Translations under genes and position numbers: made by a program
The notes under the pieces: generated by a model
The model's input: the letters and a program-made list of their open reading frames with translations, nothing else
Databases searched by the model: none
Told to the model about the DNA's origin: nothing
In this document: positions 49,893 to 60,475 of the stretch, piece by piece
Position numbering within the stretch: position 1 is the stretch's first letter
Layout of the letters: each line of letters starts with the position of its first letter
Assembly (NCBI RefSeq): GCF_900116235.1
Contig: NZ_FPAA01000005.1
Span: 248,001 to 312,000, forward strand
Source of the DNA: Marininema halotolerans
GTDB taxonomy: Bacteria; Bacillota; Bacilli; Thermoactinomycetales; DSM-45169
Length of the DNA: 64,000 nt
Direction of reading: 5' to 3'

Positions 49893-52801
49893 AAATTGAA
49901 CGACTCGCTTTCCGAGGTTTTGGGCGATTGGTGGAGCGAACCTTTCATTTTAATGAAGGGTTAAATCTTCTGGAAGCGCCTAATGAAGCTGGTAAATCAA
50001 CAATGATTCAGGGTCTTGATGCCCTTTTGTATGGGGGGAAGAAAGAGGGGGTTACCCGCAGACAAAAAGCGGATTGGTATGAGGTGTACCAACCCTGGAG
50101 CAGTGATCACTATGGGGGAGAGATCGATTTTACTATCGGTGAACAGGAATACCGATTGATTCGATCGTTACGGTGGGAGGATGAAATTGAACAACTGGTA
50201 GTAAGAAAGACTGGTCAAGAACTGACCAAAGAATTTGCTATGGATCGACGGAAGGATCGGCAATTCATTGAAGGATTAACTGGGCTGTCTGCTGATCTGT
50301 TTAATCGGGTGTTCCATATCGAATCGCAAAAAAGTGGCGATGACCGGCATGTGGTGGAACGAATTCGGCAAATTATTACCCAAGGGGAAGAGACGGATTT
50401 AAAGCCGGCCCTCGAGCGGCTTGAACGAGCCATTCAACGGATTGGAAAAACCGAGCAATCGAAAAGTAAACCCTATGGCGCTACGGTGCTGGAGGTAGAA
50501 CGATTAGGGGAGGAAGTAAAGAAATTACGTCAGTTATATCAAGATTTACGTGGAGATCAAGCTCGACTCGCAACATTGAAGAAAGAGTTGCTCACTGTGG
50601 AGAAAGAGGAAAGTCGAGCGAAGGAAGTTGTCACAGAGATGAAAGCCGAAGTACAGCGAAGTGAACGTATTCAAGTGTTGAAAGATCAAGAAGATAATCT
50701 TCGCTATCGTCTTTCTCGTTGGGAAGCGACGGCTTCTAAATTTCGTCAATTAGAAGCGAGACGTCATCAAGTGATGCCACAACACCTTTTAAGTGTTGAA
50801 GAATGTAAGGAGTTGCAGCGTTTAATTGAAGAACGAAATACTCCAATCACACGATTAGAGGTGATCCATCAACGATTAGCTTATTTAGAGAAGGAAACAA
50901 AGCGTGTTGAAGAGGAAAATCAGCAGCTACTAATCCTTGATGAAGCACTCCTGCAGCGACAGATCCACCGTCTTGATGAAGCTTCTCGTCTCGAAGGAAA
51001 ACTAAAGGTACCGGATGCCAAGGGGACCATGGATGATCGCATTAAAGGCATGCAATTAGAAAAGGATACGCGTCGATTGATGGAGCTTCAGGAACGGGAA
51101 GATCGTTATCGTCGTAGTCGAAGAGAGTTAGAAGACGAGGCAGCGACTCTCTCCCGAAGGCTTGATCTTTTTGAACGAGAAGAATTTATTAGTCAAGTCG
51201 TCGATTCGCAAATTCCTCCCGGAAAAGCAAGTTCGAAGTGGCTATTCATGGGAGGCGGCGGTCTGATCATTGCTACTCTTATGATGCAACAATCGATATT
51301 CTTAGGGTGCCTCATCCTCTTTGGCGGTGGTGTGGCATTCTATCGATATTATCGACTTTGGGGAGTCGACCGACAAGTACATCAAAACTGGTTAGCTCAG
51401 CGTTCCAGTATGAAAGAGGACCAGGAGCGATTGCGCAGAGAAAGGGAAGTGACGGAAGAAGAAGGAAGTCGCCTTGAACCTGAAATGCTTCGGACTCACC
51501 TCAGTGAAAAACGGACGGTTTTGCAGTCTGCCTATGATGAGTTAGCTGTTGTTATCAAAGAGCAAGAAGGGATCTACAGTCGTTGGAATGTATCATCCCT
51601 CGTGGAACTTCATAAAAAGGCAGATGAACAACGAAGTCGGATTCAAGAGCGCGAGACAGCGAATCAACTCGATCGACAGTATCGAGTGCGACTCAAGGAA
51701 ATTTTCCAAGAGGCAGTTTCTTGGGCGGAAGAAAATCAACTAACCAAACGCTTGGGAGATTATCATATCAACGCATGGTTGGACGAAACGTCGAAGTTGG
51801 CAGATGAGGCGCGTCATGCACGTGAAACTGGACAGCGCATTCGACTGGAGACCATTACCTTGACACAGGAGCAAAAAAACCTTCAAGGTGCTCTAGAAAA
51901 AACCGATCAAGCGCTGGATCAGTGGACAAAACAACTTGGCACTGAGGATTTTAATCAATGGAGACAATGGATTGAGGCGAGCGAACAAGTACGACAGTTG
52001 AATGACCAAATCAGTGAGACCCTCCGTGAAAAAGAGGAATTAACTCAAGCCATGGAAGAGGAAGAATGGGAAAAACGACTCGTGGAAACGGAGGAAGAAC
52101 TTGCCACACTTGTAAAGGAGGATGAAGGAATTCCTCTCCCTCATTTAAAGGCGGAGCTTTCAGAGGCAGAGGGGGTACTTGGTCGTGTCAGTCACCTTTG
52201 TCGGCAAAAGGAAGTCGAGGTATTGAAGCTGGATGAACGGTTACAAGCTCGGGCGGATGGCATGCCATCATTAGCAGAAGGGGAGGTGCGATGGGAAGAA
52301 GCCAAGGAACGTTTGAAAACGTTGCAAGATCAACGGACATCCCTTGAAACAGCCAAAGCAGTATTATTAGAAGCGGTCGAAGAGGTACAAGAGGATATTG
52401 CTCCTCGCTTGCGTCCATATGCTGCGCGGTGGATTGAGAAGATTACGGGTGGTCGATATCAAGATCTATTAATTAATCCTGCTGAGGGTTTGGAATTAAG
52501 CGTCTTTGTACCCGAGACGGGTCAACGACAACCTGTTCAATCCCTATCTCGTGGAACGATGGATCAGATGTATTTTGCACTTCGACTCTCTTTGATTCGT
52601 TTTTTCTCAGAAAATATGACACCTTTCCCGGTTATCCTCGACGATAGTTTGGTTCATTTTGATGATCAACGGTTAACGGAGTCCCTTCGTATCCTGGGCG
52701 AGTTGTCACAAACTCATCAAGTCATTCTTTGTTCCTGTCAAAAACGTGAAGGGTTTTTGTTAGAAGAATTGGGAATACCCTTTACACGACAAGTGATTTA
52801 G
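49889..52801 (+). CDS. yhaN: YhaN-like SMC/Rad50-type ATPase
   Basis: A 970-aa protein. The N-terminal Walker A is in EAPNEAGKSTMI (about residue 31-42) and the C-terminal ABC parts are QSLSRGTMDQMYFALRLSLI (signature) and PVILDDSLVHFD (Walker B). Long coiled coils lie between. A hydrophobic stretch at about residues 450-487 (WLFMGGGGLIIATLMMQQ and IFLGCLILFGGGVAF) breaks the coiled coil and could insert in the membrane, a feature I associate with YhaN; it replaces the zinc hook of Rad50. The start is TTG at 49889 after GGAGGTGAG. It works with YhaO on DNA ends. Confidence 0.9.
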   Translation: MKIERLAFRGFGRLVERTFHFNEGLNLLEAPNEAGKSTMIQGLDALLYGGKKEGVTRRQKADWYEVYQPWSSDHYGGEIDFTIGEQEYRLIRSLRWEDEIEQLVVRKTGQELTKEFAMDRRKDRQFIEGLTGLSADLFNRVFHIESQKSGDDRHVVERIRQIITQGEETDLKPALERLERAIQRIGKTEQSKSKPYGATVLEVERLGEEVKKLRQLYQDLRGDQARLATLKKELLTVEKEESRAKEVVTEMKAEVQRSERIQVLKDQEDNLRYRLSRWEATASKFRQLEARRHQVMPQHLLSVEECKELQRLIEERNTPITRLEVIHQRLAYLEKETKRVEEENQQLLILDEALLQRQIHRLDEASRLEGKLKVPDAKGTMDDRIKGMQLEKDTRRLMELQEREDRYRRSRRELEDEAATLSRRLDLFEREEFISQVVDSQIPPGKASSKWLFMGGGGLIIATLMMQQSIFLGCLILFGGGVAFYRYYRLWGVDRQVHQNWLAQRSSMKEDQERLRREREVTEEEGSRLEPEMLRTHLSEKRTVLQSAYDELAVVIKEQEGIYSRWNVSSLVELHKKADEQRSRIQERETANQLDRQYRVRLKEIFQEAVSWAEENQLTKRLGDYHINAWLDETSKLADEARHARETGQRIRLETITLTQEQKNLQGALEKTDQALDQWTKQLGTEDFNQWRQWIEASEQVRQLNDQISETLREKEELTQAMEEEEWEKRLVETEEELATLVKEDEGIPLPHLKAELSEAEGVLGRVSHLCRQKEVEVLKLDERLQARADGMPSLAEGEVRWEEAKERLKTLQDQRTSLETAKAVLLEAVEEVQEDIAPRLRPYAARWIEKITGGRYQDLLINPAEGLELSVFVPETGQRQPVQSLSRGTMDQMYFALRLSLIRFFSENMTPFPVILDDSLVHFDDQRLTESLRILGELSQTHQVILCSCQKREGFLLEELGIPFTRQVI

Positions 52802-52837
52802 GAATAAAAAAGGATGGTTCTGAATGAATGGTAGAAA

Positions 52838-52878
52838 AACCGATGCAACCCGAAGGGGTTACACCGGTTTTTTTACTT
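52838..52878 (+). terminator. intrinsic terminator after yhaN
   Basis: AAACCG...AACCC-GAAG-GGGTT...CGGTTT with inner mismatches, followed by TTTT. Confidence 0.7.
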
Positions 52879-53011
52879 AGAGAAACATGCGATGCATTTG
52901 GAATCATTCAGATTGGCGTACAAGAGTTCTTTTGTCAGCGTGGTAAGTAGGATATCCTGTGTAGATGAGACAGTATCGAGAAGTTGGTTTCAAGAAGAGA
53001 GGTGAAATAGT

Positions 53012-56000
53012 TTGTCGGCTCGGATTGTACTTCATCCTGCCATTGAAGCTGTTCGCGGGATGAGCTTATCAAATCTAGATATCCAAGAGGAACAAGGGGT
53101 TGTGTATCTCATCCCAAGTGCCCAATCATTAGGTGAATATAAGCGTCTACTCCATCACAGGGGCTTCTCTGGAGAGGATGTACACCTGACCACCTTCGAT
53201 GCCTTTGTGAGAGGCTTATTGCCTTCATCTTCGGGCCATTTTATGTCGCGTATGGAACAGGAATGGTTAGCGCGTCGTGCAGTAGAGGAAGGAATATGTG
53301 AAAACCCTGGTTATTTTCAAGGGATGACCGATCATAAGGGATGGCTTAAAAAAGTAGAAGCGCGCATCGGTGAATTAAAGCGAGCAGGTATTCGTCCAGA
53401 CCGATTGACGGCACTTTGGAAAGACCATGGAGAGGGTTACCCTGAGTTGGCGCGTGTGTTTCAAACCTATGATCGTCTACTAAAGCAGCAAGGTCTACTT
53501 GATCATGAGGAACCTTACTTTTTAGTAATGGATGGGATTCGAAGGCAAGCAATTTCTCTCCCTGACCGGGTAGTTGCTGAGCATTTTCCTGATCTCTCTT
53601 TCCTACAAGAGCAACTCTTGATTCAATTGGTGACCGCTGGAGTATCCGTAGAATTGCACTTAGCATGGGATGAAAAGCGACCTCGCTTGTTTAAGGAAAC
53701 GAAAGAGTTATGTGATCGCCTGAAGAAACGTGGATTCCATATGGAAAAGAGGTCTTGTCATTCAGCAGGAAAGCGACGGGATTCCCTTACCCATTTAGCT
53801 CAACAGATTTTTTCGTCTGAACCCAAACAAGTAGAATCTTCAGACGTGAAAGTGTTGGCAGCGCCAGGGGTGGAACAAGAAGTTACCTCGATGGTTGCGC
53901 GTTTAAAGCGATGGTTAGAAGAGAGTGATTCGCCATTAGGAGAAGTTGCTTTGGTGACCAATCAAGCAAGCATTTATTTTCCGCTTCTCTTTCCTGCGTT
54001 GGAAGAGGCGGGAATCCCTTGTGCACGTTCCTGGTCCCGCCCATTGCGTGAACATCCGCTGATACAAATGATTGTTGCCGCACTATCCTTACAAGGAATG
54101 GAAGAGAGGGGGATTCCCCTTGTGCTAGAGAGTCCATTTCTTCCGTGGTTGTCCGAAAGAAGGACGAGGCTATCCTGGACAGTCATTTGGAAACGACTAG
54201 GATCCCCTGTGCGAAGTGAGAGGCTGACGCAGCGCATCGAGGGGGTTACTGAAGATGAGCTGGAAAATTGGGAGATTAGCGTTGAAGAATTAAGGGCGTT
54301 AACGGACGTATTTCGGTGGATGGAAGCAGTCCCCCAGCAACCCCAATCATGGGTGGAGTGGATCAATTGGTTTCAAGGATGGGTAAAACCACTGGATGAC
54401 CCAGAGCGAAAGCGTTCTTTAGCACAGGATCCGATGCTCTTACCCCTGCTAGCAGAGGAGTGGAAGGCATGGGTTGCTCTGAAAGAAATCATGGTAACTT
54501 GGCAAGAAATGTTTGAACATCGAGTATTTGGCGACCCATTGTGTGATCATCGTCAATTTATTTCTGCGTTGGAACAAGCGACAGAAGCAAAACAGGTGGA
54601 AAGGAAGCCGGGTAGAAGAGGGGGTGTTCATCTTCTTGAACCCAATCAGATTCGTGGGGATCGTTATCGAGGGGTCTTCTTATTTGGGTGCGTTGAAGGA
54701 GAGTGGCCACGGCCGATTCGAGAGGATTGGTTAATCTCAGATGACGAGCGTGAGCGATTGCGAAGCGAGGGGGTTCAGTTAGCATTCGCCCGTGAGCAAC
54801 GCTTACGTCAATTAATCCCATTTTTTCAAAGTGTATGTGCTGCAGAAGAAACGATAGTTTTTTCCTATCCAGCAAGTAATGGTGAAGGAAAGAAACGCCT
54901 TCCCTCTCCCTACCTCGATGAAGTAAAACGTTTGTTTCCTCCTGGGGGCTTGTCTGAGTCAATATTGGACATCTCGGAGATGATGCCTTTGCCGTGGCAA
55001 GAATGTACTTCCCTCCATAAAGGATTGGAACGTGGAATTGCTATTCTAAGTCAAACGGAGCCGGGTAACCAATCGAAGAGGGAGCACGATGTTGCTCGTT
55101 CGATCATCAAAGGGATGCGAGAAAAGATGCCTGCCTACATGGAAGGAATCGATGAGAAAATTCGTGTTGAAAAAGAGCGCCAAGATGGAAAAGAAGGTTC
55201 GGTGTATCAAGGCTACCTTTCTCCAAGTGTGTGGGGCACCACGGAAGATATGACGAATCGCATATGGAGTGTATCCCAATTAAATGAGCTGATGCAATGT
55301 CGCTTTCATTTTTTTGCGAGACGGGTGCTACATACTTCGTCAACCCCAGACGACGACGAGGGGATCACTCCCATGGAGAGAGGAGAATTGATGCATCGTA
55401 TCCTTTGCCGGTTTTGGGATCGATATCGCATAGGCGGACTTCCGCAATTGGAGGTCGCGGAAGAGGTTCTTACCCGGATTTCCCATGGGGTATGGCAAGA
55501 GTTCGTAAGTAACGATCAGCAAGCAAGGAATCCTCATCACCTTCATATCGAACAATCGAGATTAATACGGAGAATGCTTGGGATGATTCAACATGAGTGG
55601 CATTGGCGAGAACAAGAGGATGTGGCAGATTTTCGGCCGATGCTACTGGAATATTCCTTTGGTATGCCAATGGATGAGGTGCATCGGAGCCAAGGGGAGG
55701 TCGACCCTGCCTCCAAAGAAGAGCCAATCACTCTGGGGCTTGCCAATGGCAAGCACATCCGTTTACGAGGCAAGGTGGATCGAGTCGATCAAGATGATCG
55801 GGGACGATATATTTTGTACGATTACAAATCCGGCAATGCACCGGATGTCACACAAATGAAAGCCGGCGCTTATCTTCAATTACCCCTTTATCTATGGGCG
55901 CTGCAGAAAGAATTCTCCTTCGATGAAAGAAAAGCGTTGGGAATCTCATTTTTTACGGCAGGTAGAGGGAAGAATGGCCAACCTCCGATGGATAATCGGA

Positions 56001-56230
56001 ATAAAGGATTATGGAGAAAGGAAGAGGCGAAGTCAGCTGGGATTAGTGGACGAGTTGCTGGACTGTTTTCAGAAGAAGAGTGGGATGAAATCATGAATCA
56101 GATTCGGGGACAAGTAACCGAGCGATTGGATCGGGTTAGTCGCGGAGATTTTGCAGTAGAGCCGACATGGGAGTGTCCATCCCATTGTTCATACCGTGGG
56201 ATCTGTCGAGTGAAGGCATATGATCACTAG
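53012..56230 (+). CDS. addB: ATP-dependent nuclease subunit AddB
   Basis: A 1072-aa protein. The C-terminal RecB-type nuclease has GKVDRVDQ and LYDYKSG as catalytic motifs. Four Cys ligands for the 4Fe-4S cluster are at C763 (LMQCRFHFF), C1055, C1059 and C1065 (CPSHCSYRGIC). The N-terminal helicase-like domain lacks a Walker A GxGKT, which B. subtilis AddB has though it is not an active motor there. AddAB resects double-strand breaks and, after Chi recognition, loads RecA. The TTG start follows AGAGAGGTGA. The addA gene follows after 17 nt. Confidence 0.9.
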   Translation: MSARIVLHPAIEAVRGMSLSNLDIQEEQGVVYLIPSAQSLGEYKRLLHHRGFSGEDVHLTTFDAFVRGLLPSSSGHFMSRMEQEWLARRAVEEGICENPGYFQGMTDHKGWLKKVEARIGELKRAGIRPDRLTALWKDHGEGYPELARVFQTYDRLLKQQGLLDHEEPYFLVMDGIRRQAISLPDRVVAEHFPDLSFLQEQLLIQLVTAGVSVELHLAWDEKRPRLFKETKELCDRLKKRGFHMEKRSCHSAGKRRDSLTHLAQQIFSSEPKQVESSDVKVLAAPGVEQEVTSMVARLKRWLEESDSPLGEVALVTNQASIYFPLLFPALEEAGIPCARSWSRPLREHPLIQMIVAALSLQGMEERGIPLVLESPFLPWLSERRTRLSWTVIWKRLGSPVRSERLTQRIEGVTEDELENWEISVEELRALTDVFRWMEAVPQQPQSWVEWINWFQGWVKPLDDPERKRSLAQDPMLLPLLAEEWKAWVALKEIMVTWQEMFEHRVFGDPLCDHRQFISALEQATEAKQVERKPGRRGGVHLLEPNQIRGDRYRGVFLFGCVEGEWPRPIREDWLISDDERERLRSEGVQLAFAREQRLRQLIPFFQSVCAAEETIVFSYPASNGEGKKRLPSPYLDEVKRLFPPGGLSESILDISEMMPLPWQECTSLHKGLERGIAILSQTEPGNQSKREHDVARSIIKGMREKMPAYMEGIDEKIRVEKERQDGKEGSVYQGYLSPSVWGTTEDMTNRIWSVSQLNELMQCRFHFFARRVLHTSSTPDDDEGITPMERGELMHRILCRFWDRYRIGGLPQLEVAEEVLTRISHGVWQEFVSNDQQARNPHHLHIEQSRLIRRMLGMIQHEWHWREQEDVADFRPMLLEYSFGMPMDEVHRSQGEVDPASKEEPITLGLANGKHIRLRGKVDRVDQDDRGRYILYDYKSGNAPDVTQMKAGAYLQLPLYLWALQKEFSFDERKALGISFFTAGRGKNGQPPMDNRNKGLWRKEEAKSAGISGRVAGLFSEEEWDEIMNQIRGQVTERLDRVSRGDFAVEPTWECPSHCSYRGICRVKAYDH

Positions 56231-56247
56231 AAGGGAGGGCAGCCAAG

Positions 56248-59200
56248 ATGGCGGAATGGCAGATGACTGCAGAACAAGAAGAAGCCGTTCATTGCTTAGA
56301 TCAGGATTGCATCGTATCGGCTGGAGCGGGCTCGGGTAAAACGCGCGTATTAGTGGAGCGATATTTGACGATTTTACAGCGACATTTAATGGAGGATGAC
56401 CCTTTATCCAAAGTGGTTGCGATGACCTTCACCGAAAAAGCGGCTACAGAAATGATTAAAAGAGTGAGAGAGGGAATTACCTTACGATTACGCTTGGCCC
56501 AGGAAAAAGGCCATACCCTTGAAGGGGATCGATGGTATGAAATTCTCTCCGATATGGAGCGGGCACGAATCTCGACGATTCATTCCTTTTGTGCAGACGT
56601 GCTACGTGAATTTCCAGTTCAGGCGAAAATTGATCCTGATTTTCGTGTGTTGGATGAATGGGAGGCACATCAATTACGGCAGAAAGCAATAACCAATATG
56701 CTGACAGAATGGTTATCGACATCCCATCCGGCTTCCGTTCCTATGGAACGATTGCTACTTCGTTGGGGAATTACAGGGACAAAGGATCGATTGGATCAGT
56801 TGTCTCTAGAGATGAGTAGCCATGGATGGGAACCCGGACAACTCGCCGATTTTACGTTGAAGGATATACAACAGACAAAGAACCAGTTGGTTATGGTTGA
56901 GCAGGAGCTTTTGAATCAGGTACTAATGGCTGGGGATGAGATGCTTTCACTTAAGGGAGGGAAGTTATGCACCCGTTTTCAGTTGGAGTGGGGTCGTTTA
57001 AAAAAAGCGTTACAGTCTGAAGGCGATGCGCATGGCCGAATAGGCCCCTTAGTGGAAATCAAAGCGCTACTCAGAGGGAACTGGGGGAAAAAAGAGGAGA
57101 TCATCGTTCCTAAGGAGCGGTTAAAAGAAGTTCATATGGAACTTCTCTCTGTTTCTGAAGGATTAGCCTTTATCCATGAAGAAGATGAAATTGCTTCTTA
57201 TCTTCTTATGGGAATGGAAAGCCTCCATCAGCAATATAAAAAAGAAAAGCAATGGATCGGAGGGCTGGATTTTGATGATCTGCAGTCTCTCACTATTCAA
57301 TTATTACAACAATCACCGAAGGTGGCTCACAAGATTCGAGGGTCCGTTCGTTATTTGATGGTGGATGAGTATCAGGATACCAATGAATCACAAAAACAAT
57401 TGATTGATCTTCTTTTACCTGGTCCCCAAGGGGAGCATATTCCTGGCAAATGGTTTGTGGTCGGTGATGCAAAACAATCAATCTATCGCTTTCGTGGGGC
57501 GGATGTATCCGTTTTTGGGAGAACCAAAGAGGAGATGGTGGGGGGAGGAGGAAAAGAGGTAGCCCTGCTGGATAACTTTCGATCAGAAGCTTCCTTAGTG
57601 GAATTTTCCAATGCCCTATTTAGTCGCTTGATGTCTACCGATCCAAGGAATGATAACTTTTTCCGTAAAACAAGGGCTCATCGCGTTTCAGAAGAAGAGG
57701 GGCGGATCGAGTTTCTCCCTATCCCTACACAAGTAGAGGAGGATCCTCGAGCGTGGGAGGCTTACGCAATTGCTGATCGCATTAAGGATCTACTTACCGA
57801 AGGAGTACTACCCGGATCGATCGCGATCTTATTGCAGGCGATGACCCATGTGAAAGAGATAGAGCGCGCCCTTAAACAAAAAGGAATTCCCTACTATGTA
57901 GCGAAGGGAGATGGTTTTTTTCAGCGACAAGAGATATTGGATCTCTATCATTTGTTGCGGTACCTTGCTAATCCAAGTGATCGACTGGCATGCATAGGGG
58001 TACTTCGTTCTCCCTTTTGTGGGATTTCGGATGATACCTTGTATCGAATGAGTCGTTCGGAAGAATGGGAGCGGCAGTGGTTACAAGGGTTGGATAGCGA
58101 AGGACTTCTTCCTGAGGAACAGAGAAAATTGAGTCAGTTTCAAGAGTTGTTCAGCCGTTGGCAGGGGTTATGTGGCCGGATTTCCGTGGCTGAACTTGTG
58201 GAACGAGCTGTTTACGAATCGGGATACCTTCATGTATCTTGGGGGCTTCATCATGGACCACAGGTTGCTGCCAATGTCGATAAGTTTTTACAACTTCTTC
58301 GTCAGTGGCAAGGAGAGTTTCCGTATTCTGTACAGTCCGTCTGTCGTGTGATTGAGCAAGGGATACAAGCAGGTATCAAGGAAACGGAGGCGAAAATCGA
58401 GGCAGAAGATGGGGAAAGTGTAAAGTTGATGACGATACATCAATCCAAGGGGTTGGAATTCCCGATTGTCTTTATTCCTGACCTCTCACGAAAACTCCCT
58501 CCTGATACAACCGATGTGAAAGTTGACCGTGCAAGTGGGTTGGTATTTTGTTTGCCAGGTGTGGACCTTTCTCGTATGGAGACCTATCGCTGGCAATTGA
58601 TGAAGAAACGAGAAGCGCAACTGGCACGTGAAGAGTTTGTGCGTCTCTTTTATGTAGCAGTGACACGGGCAGAAGAACGAGTAATATTAAGCGGCTCCCC
58701 TGAAGAGCATCACGGAAAAAGTCACGGGGAGATAGTTACCACAGCGGATACCTGGAGTAAATGGTTGGACGGGGTACTTGGATATAACACCATGGATCAA
58801 CAAGAAGGGTGGTGGACATTCCCTACGTGGGAGGGTCCTCCGATTCGGCTGCTGACCCCGCAAAGTGGAAAATTAGAGGAGCTTTTTGATACAGGGGCGG
58901 GGAGAGTAGCTGACGTCGTCATTAATGAACAGGAGGGAGGAGAAGAAACCGAAATTCCTTCACAGATGGTACGGCGAGGTTGGAGGACAGTCGATTCTCA
59001 AGTGATTAGCGTGACAGATTTGACGGTATTGGCTAATTGCCCCCGTAAATTTTATTATGCGAAATTATTAGGATTGCCGGAAATGGCCAATGAGGTGGCT
59101 CATGAAGGGTATGAGCTATTGGGGACCAAGAGAGCCTCATTTCAGCTTGATCCCCGCATGAAGGGGGAAATCATCCATCGATTGGTAGAAATTCTTCCTC

Positions 59201-59793
59201 CATCACCAACCACCTTGGAAGAGCGAGACGCTCTTTATCAAAATACTTTTGCCGATTTGGGCGTGAAACCGTCAGATTATCTAGCAACCATGAAGGTGAT
59301 CGACCCTTTTATCGAAGCGTATCGTCGAAGTCGTTTCTATCGTGATCTTTCCAATCAAACGGGTATAAAACGGGAGGCTCGTTTTATTGGTCACACACGC
59401 GGGCTGGAGATTGAAGGGATCATTGATCGTATCCATTGTACTTCGGAAGGGGAATGGGAACTTGTTGATTATAAGACCAATCATGTGTCAGGGCCGCGGG
59501 TAGCTGAGGTTGCAAAGGAATACCTTCCGCAACTGTATCTCTATGCTTTGGCTGCCTGGGAAGAATGGGGAATTCAGCTCACGCGTGGAATCTTGTACTT
59601 TCTCCACCCTGATGAACAGATTGTATTTGAGATCACAGAGGGCTGGATGGATGAGGCACGGCAGCAATTAGATACTTGGGCTCAATTATTACATGGGAAA
59701 GAAGATCCATCTCATTTTCGTCCTCAGCCAGGAAAGCGGTGCACCTATTGTCCTTATCGAATGATTTGTGAAGGAGCAATCATTGAGGAATGA
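56248..59793 (+). CDS. addA: ATP-dependent helicase/nuclease subunit AddA
   Basis: A 1181-aa protein. Motifs: Q-motif-like MTAEQEEAV, Walker A GAGSGKTRVLVERY (about 27-40), DEYQDTNESQ (Walker B, about 373), GDAKQSIYRFRGAD, TIHQSKGLEFPIVF, and VAVTRAEERV (motif VI). The C-terminal nuclease has GIIDRI and LVDYKTNH. Four Cys at C931 (CPRKFYYAK), C1165, C1168 and C1174 (CTYCPYRMIC) form the C-x233-C-x2-C-x5-C pattern of Fe-S nucleases, which I do not expect in B. subtilis-type AddA. The ATG at 56248 follows AGAAGGGAGGG. Confidence 0.95.
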   Translation: MAEWQMTAEQEEAVHCLDQDCIVSAGAGSGKTRVLVERYLTILQRHLMEDDPLSKVVAMTFTEKAATEMIKRVREGITLRLRLAQEKGHTLEGDRWYEILSDMERARISTIHSFCADVLREFPVQAKIDPDFRVLDEWEAHQLRQKAITNMLTEWLSTSHPASVPMERLLLRWGITGTKDRLDQLSLEMSSHGWEPGQLADFTLKDIQQTKNQLVMVEQELLNQVLMAGDEMLSLKGGKLCTRFQLEWGRLKKALQSEGDAHGRIGPLVEIKALLRGNWGKKEEIIVPKERLKEVHMELLSVSEGLAFIHEEDEIASYLLMGMESLHQQYKKEKQWIGGLDFDDLQSLTIQLLQQSPKVAHKIRGSVRYLMVDEYQDTNESQKQLIDLLLPGPQGEHIPGKWFVVGDAKQSIYRFRGADVSVFGRTKEEMVGGGGKEVALLDNFRSEASLVEFSNALFSRLMSTDPRNDNFFRKTRAHRVSEEEGRIEFLPIPTQVEEDPRAWEAYAIADRIKDLLTEGVLPGSIAILLQAMTHVKEIERALKQKGIPYYVAKGDGFFQRQEILDLYHLLRYLANPSDRLACIGVLRSPFCGISDDTLYRMSRSEEWERQWLQGLDSEGLLPEEQRKLSQFQELFSRWQGLCGRISVAELVERAVYESGYLHVSWGLHHGPQVAANVDKFLQLLRQWQGEFPYSVQSVCRVIEQGIQAGIKETEAKIEAEDGESVKLMTIHQSKGLEFPIVFIPDLSRKLPPDTTDVKVDRASGLVFCLPGVDLSRMETYRWQLMKKREAQLAREEFVRLFYVAVTRAEERVILSGSPEEHHGKSHGEIVTTADTWSKWLDGVLGYNTMDQQEGWWTFPTWEGPPIRLLTPQSGKLEELFDTGAGRVADVVINEQEGGEETEIPSQMVRRGWRTVDSQVISVTDLTVLANCPRKFYYAKLLGLPEMANEVAHEGYELLGTKRASFQLDPRMKGEIIHRLVEILPPSPTTLEERDALYQNTFADLGVKPSDYLATMKVIDPFIEAYRRSRFYRDLSNQTGIKREARFIGHTRGLEIEGIIDRIHCTSEGEWELVDYKTNHVSGPRVAEVAKEYLPQLYLYALAAWEEWGIQLTRGILYFLHPDEQIVFEITEGWMDEARQQLDTWAQLLHGKEDPSHFRPQPGKRCTYCPYRMICEGAIIEE

Positions 59794-60021
59794 GGTAAGT
59801 GATTGCTATGGTATGATAGGTAGATCCTTCTACATACATTTTCATACAACGTGATGGTATGAAAACGGAAGGAGGGAAGGCGTGGATGAAGTTTTAAAGA
59901 TACCTACCCTATTTAGGAATACTGGTCGCGGAAATAGGTGAGACGAGTTGTTGGAGTTTGTTGGTTCGTTGGTAATCGACGAGCGATATATTATGGTGAA
60001 TGGAAAAAAGGAGTAGTAGAA

Positions 60022-60393
60022 ATGGAAATGATCAGTGATTTTTTTACCCAATTAATTAGTGCATTTGCCCGGTTGGTTACTACTGGTTTTATTGTCTGGA
60101 TGGCGTTTGTGGTCTTCATTTTTTTTAAGGAACTTTTTACCCCTGGTGATATTAGAATCAGGGAATATCTTTATCGGGTGTGGCGACGCTTAATCCTTGC
60201 TTTTGAACTAACTTCCTACGGTGGTATTGTTGTGGCGGGGTATTTATTGGTTCGTGGCGGAGAAGAGGGAGAAGCGCTATTAAATAGTCTCCTTCTTGTC
60301 TGGGCGCTTGTTGGGTCTTGGTTTTTCATGCGTTTGCGTTTACGTGCAGGCCTTCGTAAAAAGCAACGGGAACCCAATAATTCAGAGGGATAA
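60022..60393 (+). CDS. small membrane protein, 123 aa, unknown
   Basis: Three hydrophobic segments are visible (LVTTGFIVWMAFVVFIFF, LTSYGGIVVAGYLLV, LLNSLLLVWALVGSWFF) with a basic loop between the first and second and a basic C-terminus (RLRLRAGLRKKQRE). Not recognised. The ATG at 60022 follows AAAAAAGGAGTAG; the in-frame upstream region from 59938 is not convincing. It lies upstream of relA with 82 nt between and could be its operon partner. Confidence 0.7.
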   Translation: MEMISDFFTQLISAFARLVTTGFIVWMAFVVFIFFKELFTPGDIRIREYLYRVWRRLILAFELTSYGGIVVAGYLLVRGGEEGEALLNSLLLVWALVGSWFFMRLRLRAGLRKKQREPNNSEG

Positions 60394-60475
60394 AAGAGTT
60401 CCTCTTTACTTCTAGGAATCATTTGTAGATAATATAGGGAAAATGTTTTTTAAATCTCCCCTAGGTGAGTGAGAT

